Shown here in pieces: positions 1-12,799 of a stretch of 64,000 nt of DNA. The position numbers and the translations under genes are program-made. Numbering within the stretch: the first letter of the stretch is position 1; each line of letters begins with the position of its first letter. The notes beneath the pieces are model-generated. The model saw only the letters and a program-made list of their open reading frames with translations. It had not been told where the DNA came from and did no database searches. Origin of the DNA: Eumeta japonica (Eukaryota; Arthropoda; Insecta; Lepidoptera; Psychidae); NCBI GenBank assembly GCA_005406025.1, contig BGZK01000105.1, positions 62,001 to 126,000 on the forward strand. Reading direction: 5' to 3'.

Positions 1-1382
1 AATTTTGTACCCTCTAAAAGCTGCAAAAGAATATAAAAACTTTTACGAAATAATAAAAAAAATAACTTGTTCAAATTACAAATGAGGGAATCATGCACAA
101 TAACAATATATTTAAATAACTCATAAAAAAATCGCTACACTTTATTAAACCTTTTTCAGTCGGACATCTATGATGATGTGGTGGCACTGACAGAGTATTC
201 AATTATTAAAAGCTTATAAAAGTGACAAAAACTCGAACGCAAACTTACTAGACAAGTGTTTATAACATGTGAGGATATGATTTTGTTTTTTGGGACAAAG
301 ATAAAAAATAAATTTTAAGATAATATATTTCTTTGTACTCATTAAAAGGAGTATTTAATGGAAAATACAGTATTTTCATAATGATTAATAATATTGACAT
401 TAACACTTTCATAAAACGAAATGAATTAGCGAAATAATATCATTGTAATATTGAATATGGGACATGATGAGGGAATGATTTTCAAGGTATTCGGTCACCT
501 GCCATTTCTTATCTTGAAAGAAAAACGTTAAAATTATGTACCTATAGTTTTGCAGTTTCCATAAAAAAAAAATTATAAACTAATATCATTGTTATTGACT
601 AAAATTGGTGTTAACACGTGAAACTGAGTATGGACACGATTTTCGAATTCATTCGAGAAATAGCCAGCTAATATAGGAGACGTATATGGTAATTAAAGAC
701 CTTACAATCGCTCGTACTGATTCTCTGAAGTCAAACTTTGGCCACCTAGCCTTCATCATCATCAACATTAATTAATAATTATTACAAATTTTCAAATTTC
801 CCACAGAAAAATTGGGATAAAATATGGGAAAATATATATACTCACTGTGATACTCAAGCATTATAAAGAAACGTGCCCATTTTGGTTTAATTTTGATTAT
901 GCCTCGACTGTAAATTTATAGTATTTATAGAGTTAATTTTCGTACATTAATCCCTCTAAGTAAATCGTGTACGTGCTAGTGAGTGTACTAATACACATAT
1001 ACACGCAGTTACATGTCAGCAAATCACCACCGTTTCTTTGGTCGAGCCGTTGACCCAACTGCTCCGGCTATTTGCGGACTGTTTGACAGGCTGTTGAAAC
1101 GCTGTCTCTACACCGTCTGTAAAGTGTTTCGACTAGAGTCCGAACTCTATCTATGATATGTTAAATAATAGTCCGTTGCATTGAGTTTCCTTTAGATGCA
1201 ACTATTGGATTATTTGCTATTATTGAAAATGCATGGAAGGTATTGAAATTTATGTAGTGAGACGATGTGTCAATTTTTGTATATGTAGATGTTTATATAC
1301 TTATTGACTGTTTATATGCATATTAATTGGACATATGTAATGTTGAATATTAATACACCAAATCGAACTTATTTTTATGGGT
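1..1382. other. no gene seen
   Basis: AT-rich sequence without recognisable genes; a short GC-richer patch at 1025-1115. Nothing else supported. Confidence 0.5.
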
Positions 1383-1515
1383 CCATACCTCTTAAAGAAA
1401 AAGATCACTTCGTTAACCGTATATCGATCTGTCCCTCAAGACCCTTCTTCTCAGGAACGCGTCGAGGTATCAAGTTGAAATTAATATCAAATACTGCGTC
1501 TGCGTTTGACTTTGA
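1383..1515 (+). repeat. 5' part of a split dispersed repeat
   Basis: Matches 21129-21275: shared blocks ACTTCGTTAACCG/AACTTCGTTGACC, CTGTCC…CAAGACC/CAAGATCC, TTCTCAGGAACGCG/TTCTCAGTAACACG and ATCAAGTTGAAATTAA…ATCAAATACT. The remaining part seems to resume near 2495. Confidence 0.6.
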
Positions 1516-1535
1516 CTGACTTAGAAGCTTGATTT

Positions 1536-2285
1536 TTAGGGTTCCGGGCCAAAATGGCAAAACGGAACCCTTATACTTTCGTCATGTCCGTCGATCTATT
1601 CGTATGTCACAGGCATTTTATTCAAAAACTGCAATATGAAATGTATAGTGTAGATATCTTGTTTGAGCCGCTACTTACTTTGGTAGTTAAATATCACAAA
1701 TAAATGTTTCTAGGGGGGCACTCCATACATGTAACAGAAACTGAAAAAAATTTTTTTAGTAAACGTCAACAAGAGGTGCATATTTCAACAGTTCTTTTAA
1801 AAGCATTTTAAGGTTTCCAGTTAATTTTTCTGATTACATGAACAATTTTAGAAATAATAGCTTCGAAATTTGCAGAAATTGTGTCCCCCCACTATTTTCT
1901 AAACCGTATGTCCAAAAAATATAAAAAAAAATAACAAAGAGAACTCTTAATAGATACTTTCTACGGAAATTATTTTAAACATGGTGGGATGTACTGTTTC
2001 TAAGTTATTACCGAAAAACTGCGCTTCTCAACAAAAGAACGTAAGTGCCATGAACATACGCTCTTTTGCTGGTGCACCTTAACTTACACTATTTTATGAG
2101 TGATAGTTGACATACCTACCTCTCTAGTTATAGGCGACTAAAGTGCTTATAATTACTCTGTACAAGAAACATGGAAAAAGTGTAAAAACGTACTTTTTTC
2201 ATCTATAGTACATTTCTTTGTAACAATGACCTGCGAACCCTATTTAGTGAGCACGGTCCGACATGCTTTACGCCAGCTTTTTAAA
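1536..2285 (+). repeat. dispersed GGGTTCC repeat, copy 1
   Basis: Aligns by eye to 42210-42985 from AGGGTTCC… through GTATGTCACAGGCATTTT, AAATATTTCTAGAGGGGGC-like, ACTGCGCTTCTCAA.AAAAG, TTTTGCTGGTG and GGTCCGACATGC. It also matches an inverted copy at 16.1-16.8 kb. No coding capacity. It appears to be inserted within another repeat whose parts lie at 1383-1515 and about 2495-2740. Confidence 0.8.
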
Positions 2286-2494
2286 AAGTATGCTTCTATA
2301 TTATTGGAAATCAAAAAATGCTTACAGAATACGGCCATAGAAGTCTTACAGTTTCAAACTCACAAGTAAATCAAAACCTACACTTCCCATTGACCTAGAA
2401 TCGAGAAATTTAACAAGAAGAAAGATCTCATAAATAAAAGGAAAGTATAAAAATTGATAATTTATAATTACATTATATTTTTGTTATTATTACA

Positions 2495-2740
2495 AGCTTA
2501 CACTTTCATTTTGAGTGTGGGCCGTGTTTATCTATAAATAGGAAAACATTTTTAACTTCAAATTTTAGAAAATTATGATATATTTAAGAAAAGTACAAAT
2601 ATTTATAAAAAAAAAAGCAAAAGTTTCAGAATTACTGGGATCAATATCTGTCAAGTATCGGTATCGAAAATAGGGAAAACCATTAAAATTCATGATGCAT
2701 TAAATGGCTGCATACATAAATACTTTTGTACGGAACCTTT
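2495..2740 (+). repeat. 3' part of the split dispersed repeat
   Basis: Shares blocks with 21360-21600: ATAGGAAAACATTTTTAACTT/ACGGGAAAACATTTTTTAACTT and CGGTATCGAAAATAGGGAAAA/CGGTATCGAAAACAGACAAAA, then a GG…AT.CATGATG/TTCTTGATGG block. This supports one repeat interrupted by the 1536-2285 insertion. Confidence 0.55.
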
Positions 2741-2744
2741 AGAT

Positions 2745-3960
2745 ATTATTCGCGGTTGTCCTATTTTTTAAATATATGTAATTTATACTTTGAATTGATA
2801 GAATAGATTTACACATCATAATTACATTACTTGCATTTGTATTTTCGTTTCACGGTGCACTATTTATTAATTTTGTTAAAAAAACATCATTTAAATAATT
2901 GGATGAATCATATATTATAAATTAAATTCTATGTATTATAAAATTGGTTTATTAGCCTATGTTTATTAATCTGTACAGTATTCTAATCTATGTTCAAACT
3001 GTCAAAGGTTAAAATTTTGGAGAAAAGTTACAAACTTAATACAAACTTTACAGTTTTTTAATTAAGTAAATGTTATTAAACTCTTGATAATGCTAATGAA
3101 ATGAATAATATTTCTAATAAATTTATAGAGTGTAAATAATTTTATAGAGTAAATAATGTAGATTGTAATGTAGATAGAAAGATTACGAAATGTTAGTTTT
3201 CTGAGTTACTAGTTAAATAAATGCCATTTAAGTAATTTGAAAGCAATATTAGGGAATTTGAAAGACATGCCTGACATAGCTTACTATTATTTGCTAATTT
3301 GTAAGCTATGTTAAACATAACAACTTTACAATGATAATTTAAAAAATAATAATGCGGTTAAAAATACCTTTTTTAAATAGTTCAGCGATCGTACTAAATT
3401 AGCCAAAATACAAATTTTGACAAATCTCGACACATAACGTACCATGTGAAGTGTGTCACGAAAATCACAGAGAAAACTTTCGCTAAGCCACTTAAGAATC
3501 GCTAAAACTGTCAGCGAGAGTATGGACTTTCGATAAAGTGCGAAATCGACGCTACTTCGACGCTGAGTTAATTTACCGCGGTAGACAGCTGGAACAGACC
3601 GACTAGATGTGTCAACATCCCATTGACTGTCGTTGTATCGTGTCGAGTTAACTTCAACCTTAGATAATACTTGCGCGCACAGATTGATCGTCGTTGTCAT
3701 TAACAATTTGATATCTTCATATTTCTAAAGGCCAGAAAAGTAATGAAACGAAACTTTTTTGTCTCTAATTGATGTCCCATTCGTATAAATTATAAACGTA
3801 TTTTAGAGAAACTCTCTAACTGAAAGATTGCAATTTCACGCAAATATCACAATTGCATGCAGGATATCGTAATAACCTATATACATTTTATATTTATACA
3901 GATATTGTAAACATTAAAGATACTGAAACAAAAGAGTTTATACACTTGGGTAATTTTTTA
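2745..3960. other. no firm gene
   Basis: AT-rich, except for the unassigned frame at 3326-3706. Short local duplications (ATTTATAGAGTGTAAATAATTTTATAGAGTAAATAATGTAG at about 3120) only. Confidence 0.5.
3326..3706 (-). other. unassigned 126-codon open frame
   Basis: One of the longer frames outside transposons. The first half (MLMTTTINLCAQVLSKVEVN) lies in a GC-balanced stretch; the second half is hydrophobic and AT-driven. I recognise no family, splice sites or repeat match. Probably chance, but listed because of length. Confidence 0.15.
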
Positions 3961-4127
3961 CTATGACGGTAAACATGATAGAGAAATCGGAAGAAGTGGA
4001 AATGCGGGAAATTTAATTGAATGGGGCCTTGCTTGCTATGGATGGTAAAAGCGTATCACGACAAGCGCGTTACGCTTTACATGATGGATTTCTGATGCCT
4101 ACGCTTATGTAAGGTAGTTAAAGTAGG

Positions 4128-4392
4128 ATATGGTAGAAGAAAAATGAAAGATGGAATCAATACAGTGTATATGCGATCTCGACGTAATACGTGTGGAATA
4201 TCTTCAAAAGATAGCTGGAGGAGCAGAGACTAGTTTGATTTGAAACAAGAAATAGTGACTGGAGTGGAAAAAGTTATGTTGAAGTGGTTTGGCCATCTGG
4301 AAAGTATGAATGAAATTGGACTGACTAAAGAAATCTATAGAGGAAATGTCAGTAATGAAGGGTCGGCAACGGTCGCCTTAGAAAATTTTATA
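4128..4392 (+). pseudogene. RTE-like LINE reverse transcriptase, C-terminal remnant
   Basis: A single frame with one internal TAG reads GYGRRKMKDGINTVYMRSRR, then KVMLKWFGHLESMNEIGLTK, then EIYRGNV. This matches the conserved post-RT tail of lepidopteran RTE-like LINEs as I recall it (R.NA.EMR.LR..CG, then ML.WFGHLERM.E..LTK.IY). The region 3960-4127 upstream contains a more decayed part (near 4045-4075, reading like VKAYHDKRVTLYMMDF). Only a 5'-truncated copy is present. The remaining domains are absent next to it. Confidence 0.72.
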
Positions 4393-4429
4393 CATATCAA
4401 ATTTGTGACATATTAAAAAACAGCCTAAT

Positions 4430-5200
4430 TTTAATCATCCAAAATCAAAAGAGCAAGAGAGATATGGTAAGATCGTATCATGTGCATATCTGTAGTTTCT
4501 GTTTACCCTTCATGGAAATAGGTGTGATTTTTATAAAAATAATAATTGTAATGAACTCTTGAAAATAGAGTATTTTAGAAAAATAACTTTACCAAATTGA
4601 TATTACGTCCACGTTGTAGAAATTATTATCATGCTTTTACATGCTCAATCAGAATGTCTAATAAATAAAGAAATTGTGGCATAATATAAAAACATCGTGG
4701 TTTACTAAAATAAGATAAATCCGATTCGCCCAATGTCGAATCAGTACCTTACTATATATTCCTGACAAGGCGCTACGTTCAAGCCCTTATTAATCACGCC
4801 GATGATTTCGGAACTGGGCCGAGGGAAGGAAATAAATAAATACGCCTGCGAAATCTTACAAGTTCGCTACAGTTGATCCAATTAATTGCGAGTTCCTCGC
4901 CAATGATTTGCTCGACGCTTCCATCCGGGAATTGTTACCCCCTAGATTGCTCTTTCCATAAGCTCGCTGGTTTACCCTTTGCTTCCAGTGACAATGGACC
5001 CTTCTGGTAACATCCATTAATAAATGTCAGATTTCTATATAGTGAAGAGCCGTACTCACTAAGCCCGCAACGCTTTGTTAAGTTTCTGTGTTGTGAGACA
5101 GGAAAAGTTTATAAAATATTCGGTTTCCAAACGCAAATCTTATTTTAATTTAATAACTATTATGGGAAGTGTTTATTTAAAAAATATAATGACATAAATA
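4430..5200. other. no gene; GC-balanced patch
   Basis: 4740-5000 is of mixed composition (GATTTCGGAACTGGGCCGAG, CCATCCGGGAATTGTTACCC) and not repeated in the window; a conserved non-coding block is possible but unproven. Confidence 0.35.
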
Positions 5201-5204
5201 TTTA

Positions 5205-5515
5205 ACTTTGGTTGGTGGCCATAGTGTGGCAAACGTGGCTGCAGCACAAAAATGAGCCGGACCGAACAGTGAAATACCACAATCTCACAGAATACGGACG
5301 TGAAGAAACAGTTTCTATTGTTGTGTTTCGCCCAGTAAGCGAGAGTTCCGGTGGCGCACTACCCCCTCTCACTCTTGCACCAACTCGATTCCCCTCCATC
5401 AAAGATCTTATTTCTTCCAAGAGGCCGGCAACGCACTGGTGGTTGCCAGTGTCCATGGGCGAAGGTAATATATCTAATTTCTGATGGCTTGCCTCCTCGT
5501 TTGTCTCTCGACTAT
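5205..5515 (+). repeat. short interspersed repeat, copy 1
   Basis: Aligns with inverted copies at 6375-6640 and 53355-53520 and with part of 9405-9600. Shared blocks: GTGGC(A/C)AAC.TGGCTGCAG, ATGAGCCGG, TCTCACAGAATA, TGTTGTGTTTCGCCCAGTAAGCGAGAGTT, AGAGGCCGGCAACGCACTGG and GTCCATGGGCG. Resembles a very common lepidopteran short repeat. No RNA polymerase III promoter boxes were recognised, so SINE status is open. Confidence 0.75.
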
Positions 5516-5519
5516 GTTA

Positions 5520-6370
5520 CAATAAATATTTTATTGCTGTAAAAAACATAATTTTAGGCTTTTAGTTTTCATATTCCCGACCATATGTCCAAAATCGAAC
5601 TGCTCCTTTATTCCTGGTCGTTTCAGTAGATTCTTCATCATTTTCTATCTATTAGTATATAAATTTCGTTTAGAAAATTTAATAAATCTATGACAACTAT
5701 TTATTAGTATAAAACGAATAGAATTATTTAAAAGTAATACGAAAAAAAAGCAATTTATGTTTAATAGAAATGCCTTATTTTTTATTGTTCACGCAAAACA
5801 TAGGATATGTTGTAAGGTTGTAAAGTATTATCCCAGCAGATCATTAAATTTAAACAAGGCTTTTCACGCACTTAAATTAAAAATGATATTCTATTTATTA
5901 TAATTTTATAAATAATGTAAGGTTATTATATGTTATTTCCATTCCAAAAATTATCGGTGACTAATATTTAACACATCTTCTTAAATCAAAAGAAAATTTG
6001 ACAAAAGTAAATAAAATAAATAATTATATTACATTGGAATTCTTAAAGTATGACAATTCTAAATCAATGAGGAGATAATACAGAATCCCTTCTACAATTG
6101 TGTTTAGCATTATAGTTTTATTAGGGGTTTCATGCACCCGATCCAAAAAGATAGAAGCCTCATTGAACCAGTGACGTGGTTGTCGGTCTATTAATTTGCC
6201 ACATTCTATTTTAACTCGGTATACCGAACGAAGAAAGCTGCAATTTAGTAGATGTACTGAGGTCCTTAGAGCCAATGACTACGTAAGGGGTAAATAAACG
6301 AAATTCTGATTTTAGAGATTAATTTTAGGTAACAAATTATGACATTAAAAAACTCTTTTTATTGGCATCA
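5520..6370. other. no gene seen
   Basis: AT-rich spacer between two short interspersed repeat copies of opposite orientation; only chance frames. Confidence 0.45.
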
Positions 6371-6374
6371 CAGT

Positions 6375-6640
6375 GGAAAAAAGAGCATGTGTGCCGCCAG
6401 GGAGTGGGTGATCACCGCCATCCATAAACACTCGCAACTCAGATGAGTCACTGGCGCGTTGCGAGCCTTTTTAAAAAGAATGCGATATGTAATTGAGAGC
6501 GACGCGAGACAACGCAACTCTCACTCACTAAACGAAACACAACAGCAGAAATATTCACGCCTGTATTCAATGAAAGTGCGGTATCTCACCACTCGACCGG
6601 GCTCATTTTTCATGCAGTAGCAAAGTTGGCCAAAATAAAA
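6375..6640 (-). repeat. short interspersed repeat, copy 2 (inverted)
   Basis: The reverse complement shows TTGGCCAACTTTGCTACTGC, GAGCCCGGTCGAGTGGTGAG, TGTTGTGTTTCGTTTAGTGAG, CGCAACGCGCCAGTGAC and a GTTTATGGATGGCGGTGATC end, like copies 1 and 3. Confidence 0.75.
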
Positions 6641-7040
6641 TAATAAGTAAATTTTGTTGAGCTATTCTACGAAATTTACCTTTTATTTTATTTACCTACA
6701 CATACTATACTTTTGCCAAATGTATTATGTGACATATACTAATGTTTATTACGAGAAATATAAATATGTATATTTTTATATACTCCAAAACACATAGTTT
6801 GAAAGGTATTGAAGGAAATATACGAATATCGACTCAAACACCACCTTAGCAAAATTTTAAAAATTTTGAAATAAAGACAGATAACATGATCTCATTCATC
6901 CTTTCCTGAGACATACCCTTCTACAATTCTTTTGTTTTAGATTAAAAGGTTTGACTTTTTAACCCTCACGCTAGACTAGAATTATCGCCTCGATCATAGC
7001 TTAGAGGAAGACCTAAATGACAATCTTAAATTTTTCGATA

Positions 7041-7083
7041 CCCCAGAAAATAAAAGAAAACACATGTCTTTTATTTTCTGGGG
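7041..7083. repeat. perfect 17-bp hairpin
   Basis: CCCCAGAAAATAAAAGA (7041-7057) and TCTTTTATTTTCTGGGG (7067-7083) are exact inverted complements with a 9-base loop; the stem extends outward through GATA/TTATC with one bulge. Confidence 0.9.
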
Positions 7084-7109
7084 TTATCAATAGTTTTCTT
7101 AATTACTGT

Positions 7110-7400
7110 TAATGAGTTCTATTGATCTAACGATTACTGTGGTAGCTCACCGTTACAATGGTCATATTTTTTTTTATATTTTTTTTTTATATGATAAAGC
7201 TTTTCTTTTATTTCAGTCACCAAAAACAAATTTGGGTCATCTTACGATAAAACGCAGTCAACAATGCGGTGATTCACTTCCAGTTACATCAAAAAAAAAT
7301 GAGTAAGATTAAAAAAAAATAGTAGGCGACAACAATGATCTATAATAATACGGAACCCTCTACACACGAGTCGCGCTTACATTTGATAGTTTATTTTTAC
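7110..7400 (+). repeat. 3' tail of the same long repeat
   Basis: CACCAAAAACAAATTTGGGTCAT followed by ACGGAACCCTCTACACACGAGTCGCGCTTAC matches the tails at 27640 and 40445. Confidence 0.55.
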
Positions 7401-7409
7401 AAACAGTTT

Positions 7410-8420
7410 CATATTTCTAATTTTCGGAGTCGTAGGCCATAATTCGCGAATATAATTTTTTTTATCAAAGACCAACATCTTATCAGTTTCACTTACAGGT
7501 TTCACTTCGGCCGTTCTTCCGATGATGGATGCATTTTTGTATAAAGTCACATGAATAAAAGAGTTAAAAAAAAATCTTTTTTTATGGTGTAATATTTTTA
7601 CGATTTGAATTTCTGACTATAAATATATATGAAAATAATTTTAACTTGTGTTTGTTTAATAAAATAACAGTTTTCAAATAAATAACGCACTATCAAAACA
7701 GATTTCAACTTAAACTTTTCAAATTGGATTGACGTGGGTTGATAGTAATGCAAAAGCAGCATTTAAAAAACATGTATTAGTATTTTATTCGACTTCTACA
7801 AATAAAATGTTGAAATATGAATTTTATCTTTCAAAAATGAAATATAAAGTTTATCCTTCAGGTTTTGTTTCTAGAATTATTAACGTCCTACAAGGGAGAA
7901 AAACAAAATGCATATGTCGATTTGACAATACTGGTGCTTATTCATCTTTAATTATTCATTGAAGGTTTCATTTAGTTTTTGTACAATAATATTCAAAAGA
8001 GAATAATACTGACCTAAACTTCTTTTAAAGCTACTATAGTTGAACAATGTTTTGCGCACAAAACATTTTGCGTCATCAATCAATGTTCTTTTTTTAATTA
8101 CCATTTTGCTAAATTTAGTTAAAAGTTTTTGCATTTCATTAAAAAAATTGTTATATTACTATACAGGTTGTATACTTAATCGATTCCTACAAATATCAAT
8201 GAATTAGGTTATTAAATATTTTCACTAATGCAAAGACCGATATTGTAACACTAGATCTCACGTATTTACTATATATTACTGATCTGAATAACGAAGAAGA
8301 ACACGAAGTTTGTGTATTGCACTTTTATGTATTTGGACGCCTTTCCGTTCTACCCGGTGCTATTCGAGGATTTGTGGTCCAATTAAAATTTTATTTAAAC
8401 AAAAAGTTAAAAAATAAACC
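7410..8420. other. no gene seen
   Basis: AT-rich; a 77-codon frame at 7729-7962 has no recognisable domain. Confidence 0.4.
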
Positions 8421-8429
8421 GCGATCTGT

Positions 8430-8650
8430 GGGCGATAACCACATTAACGTCTGCCCCCGCCGCCGAGCTTCGGTGTGTAAGCACCCTAGTGCGGCGCGGC
8501 GCCGGCGGCCGGCACAATGGCCTTTGAAAATTCTGAATGACACCTTCATTATAGGCGCTGACGTCTCGCGAATTCCCGCGAATTGTTTGGGCGGGCACGG
8601 AGCGCCCCCTATTGTTTGCTATCGCCGTACCAACTTTTAGCGTTAGCACG
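8430..8650. promoter_or_regulatory. GC-rich island
   Basis: CCCCCGCCGCCGAGC, GCGGCGCGGCGCCGGCGGCC and GCGCTGACGTCTCGCG in otherwise AT-rich DNA. Overlapping frames on both strands (107 and 80 codons) show no domain and look like a consequence of few stop codons in GC-rich DNA. Confidence 0.35.
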
Positions 8651-11600
8651 GACTCTTCTTTTGGGGGGATAAAAGAGAAAGTATTACAACAATGAAAATA
8701 TTTTTTTAGCGAGGATCAGTGTGGAGAGAACATGCTTATAAAATAATTTCATGCTTAATATTTTTGAGAAATGATGATGTACCAAAGGATCTAGATTCTC
8801 AAAAAAAAATAAACGCTCTTAAGTATAAGCTCTCGAAGATACTCGAGCTATTCATCATTCATTGCATTAATGAATATATTTTATAATAAATATAGTAAAT
8901 TCCTGCTCTAATTTTAATTAAGTCTGTTGCTTAGTTAAAATAAACGTCAACGATGTCTTCAATGTATCGGATTGTTCTGTACATATCTCATATATGGCTG
9001 GAATCAAATTAGTGGTCAGCTTCAGATATTTATTGTCAACCTATCACAAACTTCCATCGTGTGATATATTTCAACAAATGGAAAATTCGAATACGAATAC
9101 TGCAACAGCAATTAGGTGAGTAAGATAGTCAACGCCGAATTAGCTGAATTAGGGTCCCTCGACGGATGATTCCAATGACATTAAGGTAATTGATATGTTA
9201 TTATATCACTGAAATAGCCAAGATAGTTAGATTGCCGATTAGGGGGAGATTTCATACTTCAATAACATTTGCTATAAATTATTTTGTATTTCACTTTTCA
9301 TGTGTTCTGATATCATTACTTTCTAATAGACATTAACTTCTAATCGATTACAATCTTATGCCCAATTTTTATATCACATACAGTATACGTTAGTTTTTAA
9401 TACTTCATTCCAACTTCCACTGGTGCGTTTCGTCCAGTAAGTGAGGGTTCCTGTAGCCCATTTTCCGTGCATCATTCCACTCTCCTCTCCGTCATATGTT
9501 CCATTCCCACTCAAGAGGCCGGCAATGCACTGATGACCGCTCTGACGTTGCAAGTATCCATGGACGGCGGTGACTAACTATTCTCTGATACTCATTTGCT
9601 CATCAAAAAAATATTTAATAAAATAAGCAATAAGTATTAGAAAAAAACTATCTGAGAAGACTACGACGTTCATCCCCAGAGTTGACAAGCGAGAGCCTTA
9701 ATTGATTTCTACTAGCGTTTGATGGGAGCTGTAATTATAGACTTTTGCAACGCGGACACTGCGCACGTCAAAGGGCGCGCTCCTACTCATTACGGCAGTT
9801 TCATTCAAAGCAATCATTATTTATGTTTGATCAGATTATACTGAAATAGGCTTAGCGAGTTGATATTCAATTTTGCAAATCGTGTTTTTTTATACATAAC
9901 TAAATATTTGATGTCTATATCGTAATGTAAAAACGAACAAAATATATCTGTCTCGCGTTTACGGAGAATGCATTATTGTTTTTCTTCGAGCACTTAGCAG
10001 GAATGTTACTTTGTTACAAGTTGAAGTATAAATAAACTTTTCGCACTTCCGAGTGCTAGAGACGCTTTAAGAAGTTTGTGCGGTCATAAAAATTCTCATT
10101 TTTACCGAGAATCTTTGCGATTTTTTATTCAACCAATTACGAAGAAATTTGAACTTAAGTTAACTTAAGATTAATGCGAAAATGTTTGGATTGAAAACGA
10201 ATAGTAGGCTGAAAATGTTTTGTTTCAAAATTTCATTCACTAATGCAATACGGCGATACCTTTCAAAGAAATGAATATTTTAAAAATTTTTATAGACGAC
10301 TCTATGCATTATAAATGTAAAAACGACATTTGATTGAAATTTTGTACGGCTGTCAAGTAAAGTCGTTTAGTTTAATTGTAATGATTGATCGTAATCCGTA
10401 TATTTACTGTTATTCGAAGACACTGTGCAAGATTCAAAAAAAGTTTGCCGACTATACGAATTCTATAATAATATTTAGTTATTTTAAAAAAATAAGCAAA
10501 TTTTGATGGTATTCATAAACCATAAATATACAAGAATTCATTTTCATCTCCAAATTAAAATTTTCAACAAGAAACTTTTATCGTATACCGTTTTTTTTCT
10601 ATTCGTGTAATATTTCATTTTATAAGATTCTAAATATTTATATAATTAATTAAATCACATTAAATACTTACCGAGAGTTCACTACATTATTATTCACAAC
10701 ATATATTTACCTATTAGCCTATAATCTCTTAATCTTGTATCGTGAGATATTACTGTGAGTTATTAAGGAAATGGGCCTAGGTTCGTTACATAAGAGCTTA
10801 TTCTGACTTAGGATTTCTGAGTGATGTAACTTACTATAATACAGCTGACTGTATGGCATGAAGGGTTAGGGCAACGGAATAAGACACACGCCTGTCCCTC
10901 GAGACCCTACCACCTTACGTCAATTTGTCGACATCCGCGCCGGTGCTTGTCGCCGATCGGCTCACTGAAGGAGTAACAATAAAATAAGAGAAATTCTATT
11001 GAACGATGTTGAAAATACCTGGATTCTACTTATAAATTTATCATTTCCAATTATACGTAATTAGGCTGGAGCCAAATGTACCTTTTACATGGCATTTTCG
11101 CTGTAATTTAAATGAAATTATTTACCGCTGATTAAGTCGAGAAACGACACGGGAGCGACGTGTTTAAACATCCAATGCCATAGCGTTTAACAAAACATAA
11201 AAAAATGAAATGTATAATATTGTGTATTCGAACTTCAAAACTGAGGCACTAAAATTTCCATGATGATTTATTCTTTGAATAACCTCTTTCTTCTCCCGAT
11301 GTATTGATCAATCGCTAGAAACATCAACCACTCTTTACTAGAATATATATGCTAGTACCATAATACTACGAATATGACCTATCGCGCCGACATAATCGTA
11401 CCGGTCATACTTAACACAGTCGTAGTTAATATAATTTACGTACTAGTAACGTTAATTCACGTAAGTTCTTTATAACTTTCGGCACAGGAATTTGAGAACG
11501 TATTCGACGAGCTCGCGTCGCGCGATACAGCGCGCCCATTCAAATAAACCGATCCTTTCTGTGCAGTAACGACCTAACATCTCTTTCTTCAGCACTTTCG

Positions 11601-12795
11601 TCCCGGGCCTTTAGTAATTGGGGCCCCAGTGCTCTTTGTCGTCAGACCTCTATAAATTCGTTTCCTTTAACAGCTCTGCGATATTTCATTTTTTTTGGCT
11701 GTGGAAATTAAAGAAATACTAAATAGGTCAAATGCGTGAGGGCCTGTACATTTGTGGGAGTTTCTTTTTTTTTGCATTCGAGATTTCGATAAAGAATCTG
11801 CATTTTTCAGGAATCAATTTTGTTATCAATTATAGTCTAATATCCGGTATTAGAAAAACGTACCCTCATCTGCTAATTGAATCAAACAATATTTTAAAGT
11901 CAGATAACTATATTAAAAATGTATGAGAACAATGTCTACTATCGTAGTTCTGCTTTTATTAACATTAATTATTTTTTTTTTATGTAGGCTGCAAATAATT
12001 TCACCGTAACTGCCAGTTATAAATATATTTAGAATTTTGTAAACTTTACATATGTGTAAATATTTTTAAATTAACAGATGAGGGAAACAGGTTTGGTATA
12101 TCTACCTGCTTACACCTGGCTACGCGTAGATGTAGCAGTCATAAAGGTCGCTGCCTAATGTAACAAAATGTAAATATCATATTCGAAAGTCTTATACTTG
12201 CAATGTGCACTTAACATACGAAGCAAAAAATTATTTATTAATTAATTAATGTTAGTAGCGGCAGGACTACGGTGGCAGTCTTTGTTCTTATAAATTTATA
12301 TTACTGTTATCTACTTTTAAAACATTATTCGATTCAATTAACAGATGAAGGTACATTTTTCTAATGCCGTATTTTAGATTCTAAGGTATCTGTTTATCAC
12401 AGACGATTTTTTTTAGTTTTTTTCTTGTATTTCTTTTCTTCTTCATTGGTACAAAGGCAATCAATGTGAAAGAAAGGTAACCTAATCATAGTTGTGTCAT
12501 TTTTTAAATTCGGTTACTGTTTCAAGGATTATAACCAAATTTGGGTTTTTAACGCTTCTTAATTTTATCGAGTAAAGTCGCACATCTAAAGCTTGAATTT
12601 TCATAAGCACAGATAATACTAAAAAGTCGATATTTACTATATAGTCTTCAAAATTAATAGTCCAATTAAGAACTCTTTAGACTTAATTGTTCACCGTTGA
12701 AGTTCACCGTTAAAACATTTGCAACGTAACTAACTAAACACGTATGCATGCAATATTGCCCTCGAGCCACAAAGAAGCCACCTTACCTCTGAAAA
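8650..12795. other. mostly featureless DNA
   Basis: AT-rich, apart from the short repeat at 9405-9605. GC-richer patches at 10860-10980 and 11500-11640 (CGCGTCGCGCGATACAGCGC, GGGGCCCCAGTGC) may be regulatory. No domain-bearing frames. Confidence 0.4.
9405..9605 (+). repeat. short interspersed repeat, copy 3 (3' part)
   Basis: GGTGCGTTTCGTCCAGTAAG, GAGGCCGGCAATGCACTGAT and GTATCCATGGACGGCGGTGA match the second half of the family; the first half is missing. Confidence 0.7.
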
Positions 12796-12799
12796 GGTG

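Noticed and set aside
5202..5542. Three overlapping frames (84, 90, 63 codons)
   Set aside because: They lie in a non-coding short interspersed repeat with copies that do not preserve the frames.
8317..8649. 107- and 80-codon frames in the 8.4 kb GC-rich island
   Set aside because: Openness on both strands follows from few stop codons in GC-rich DNA; no recognised domain or splice context.
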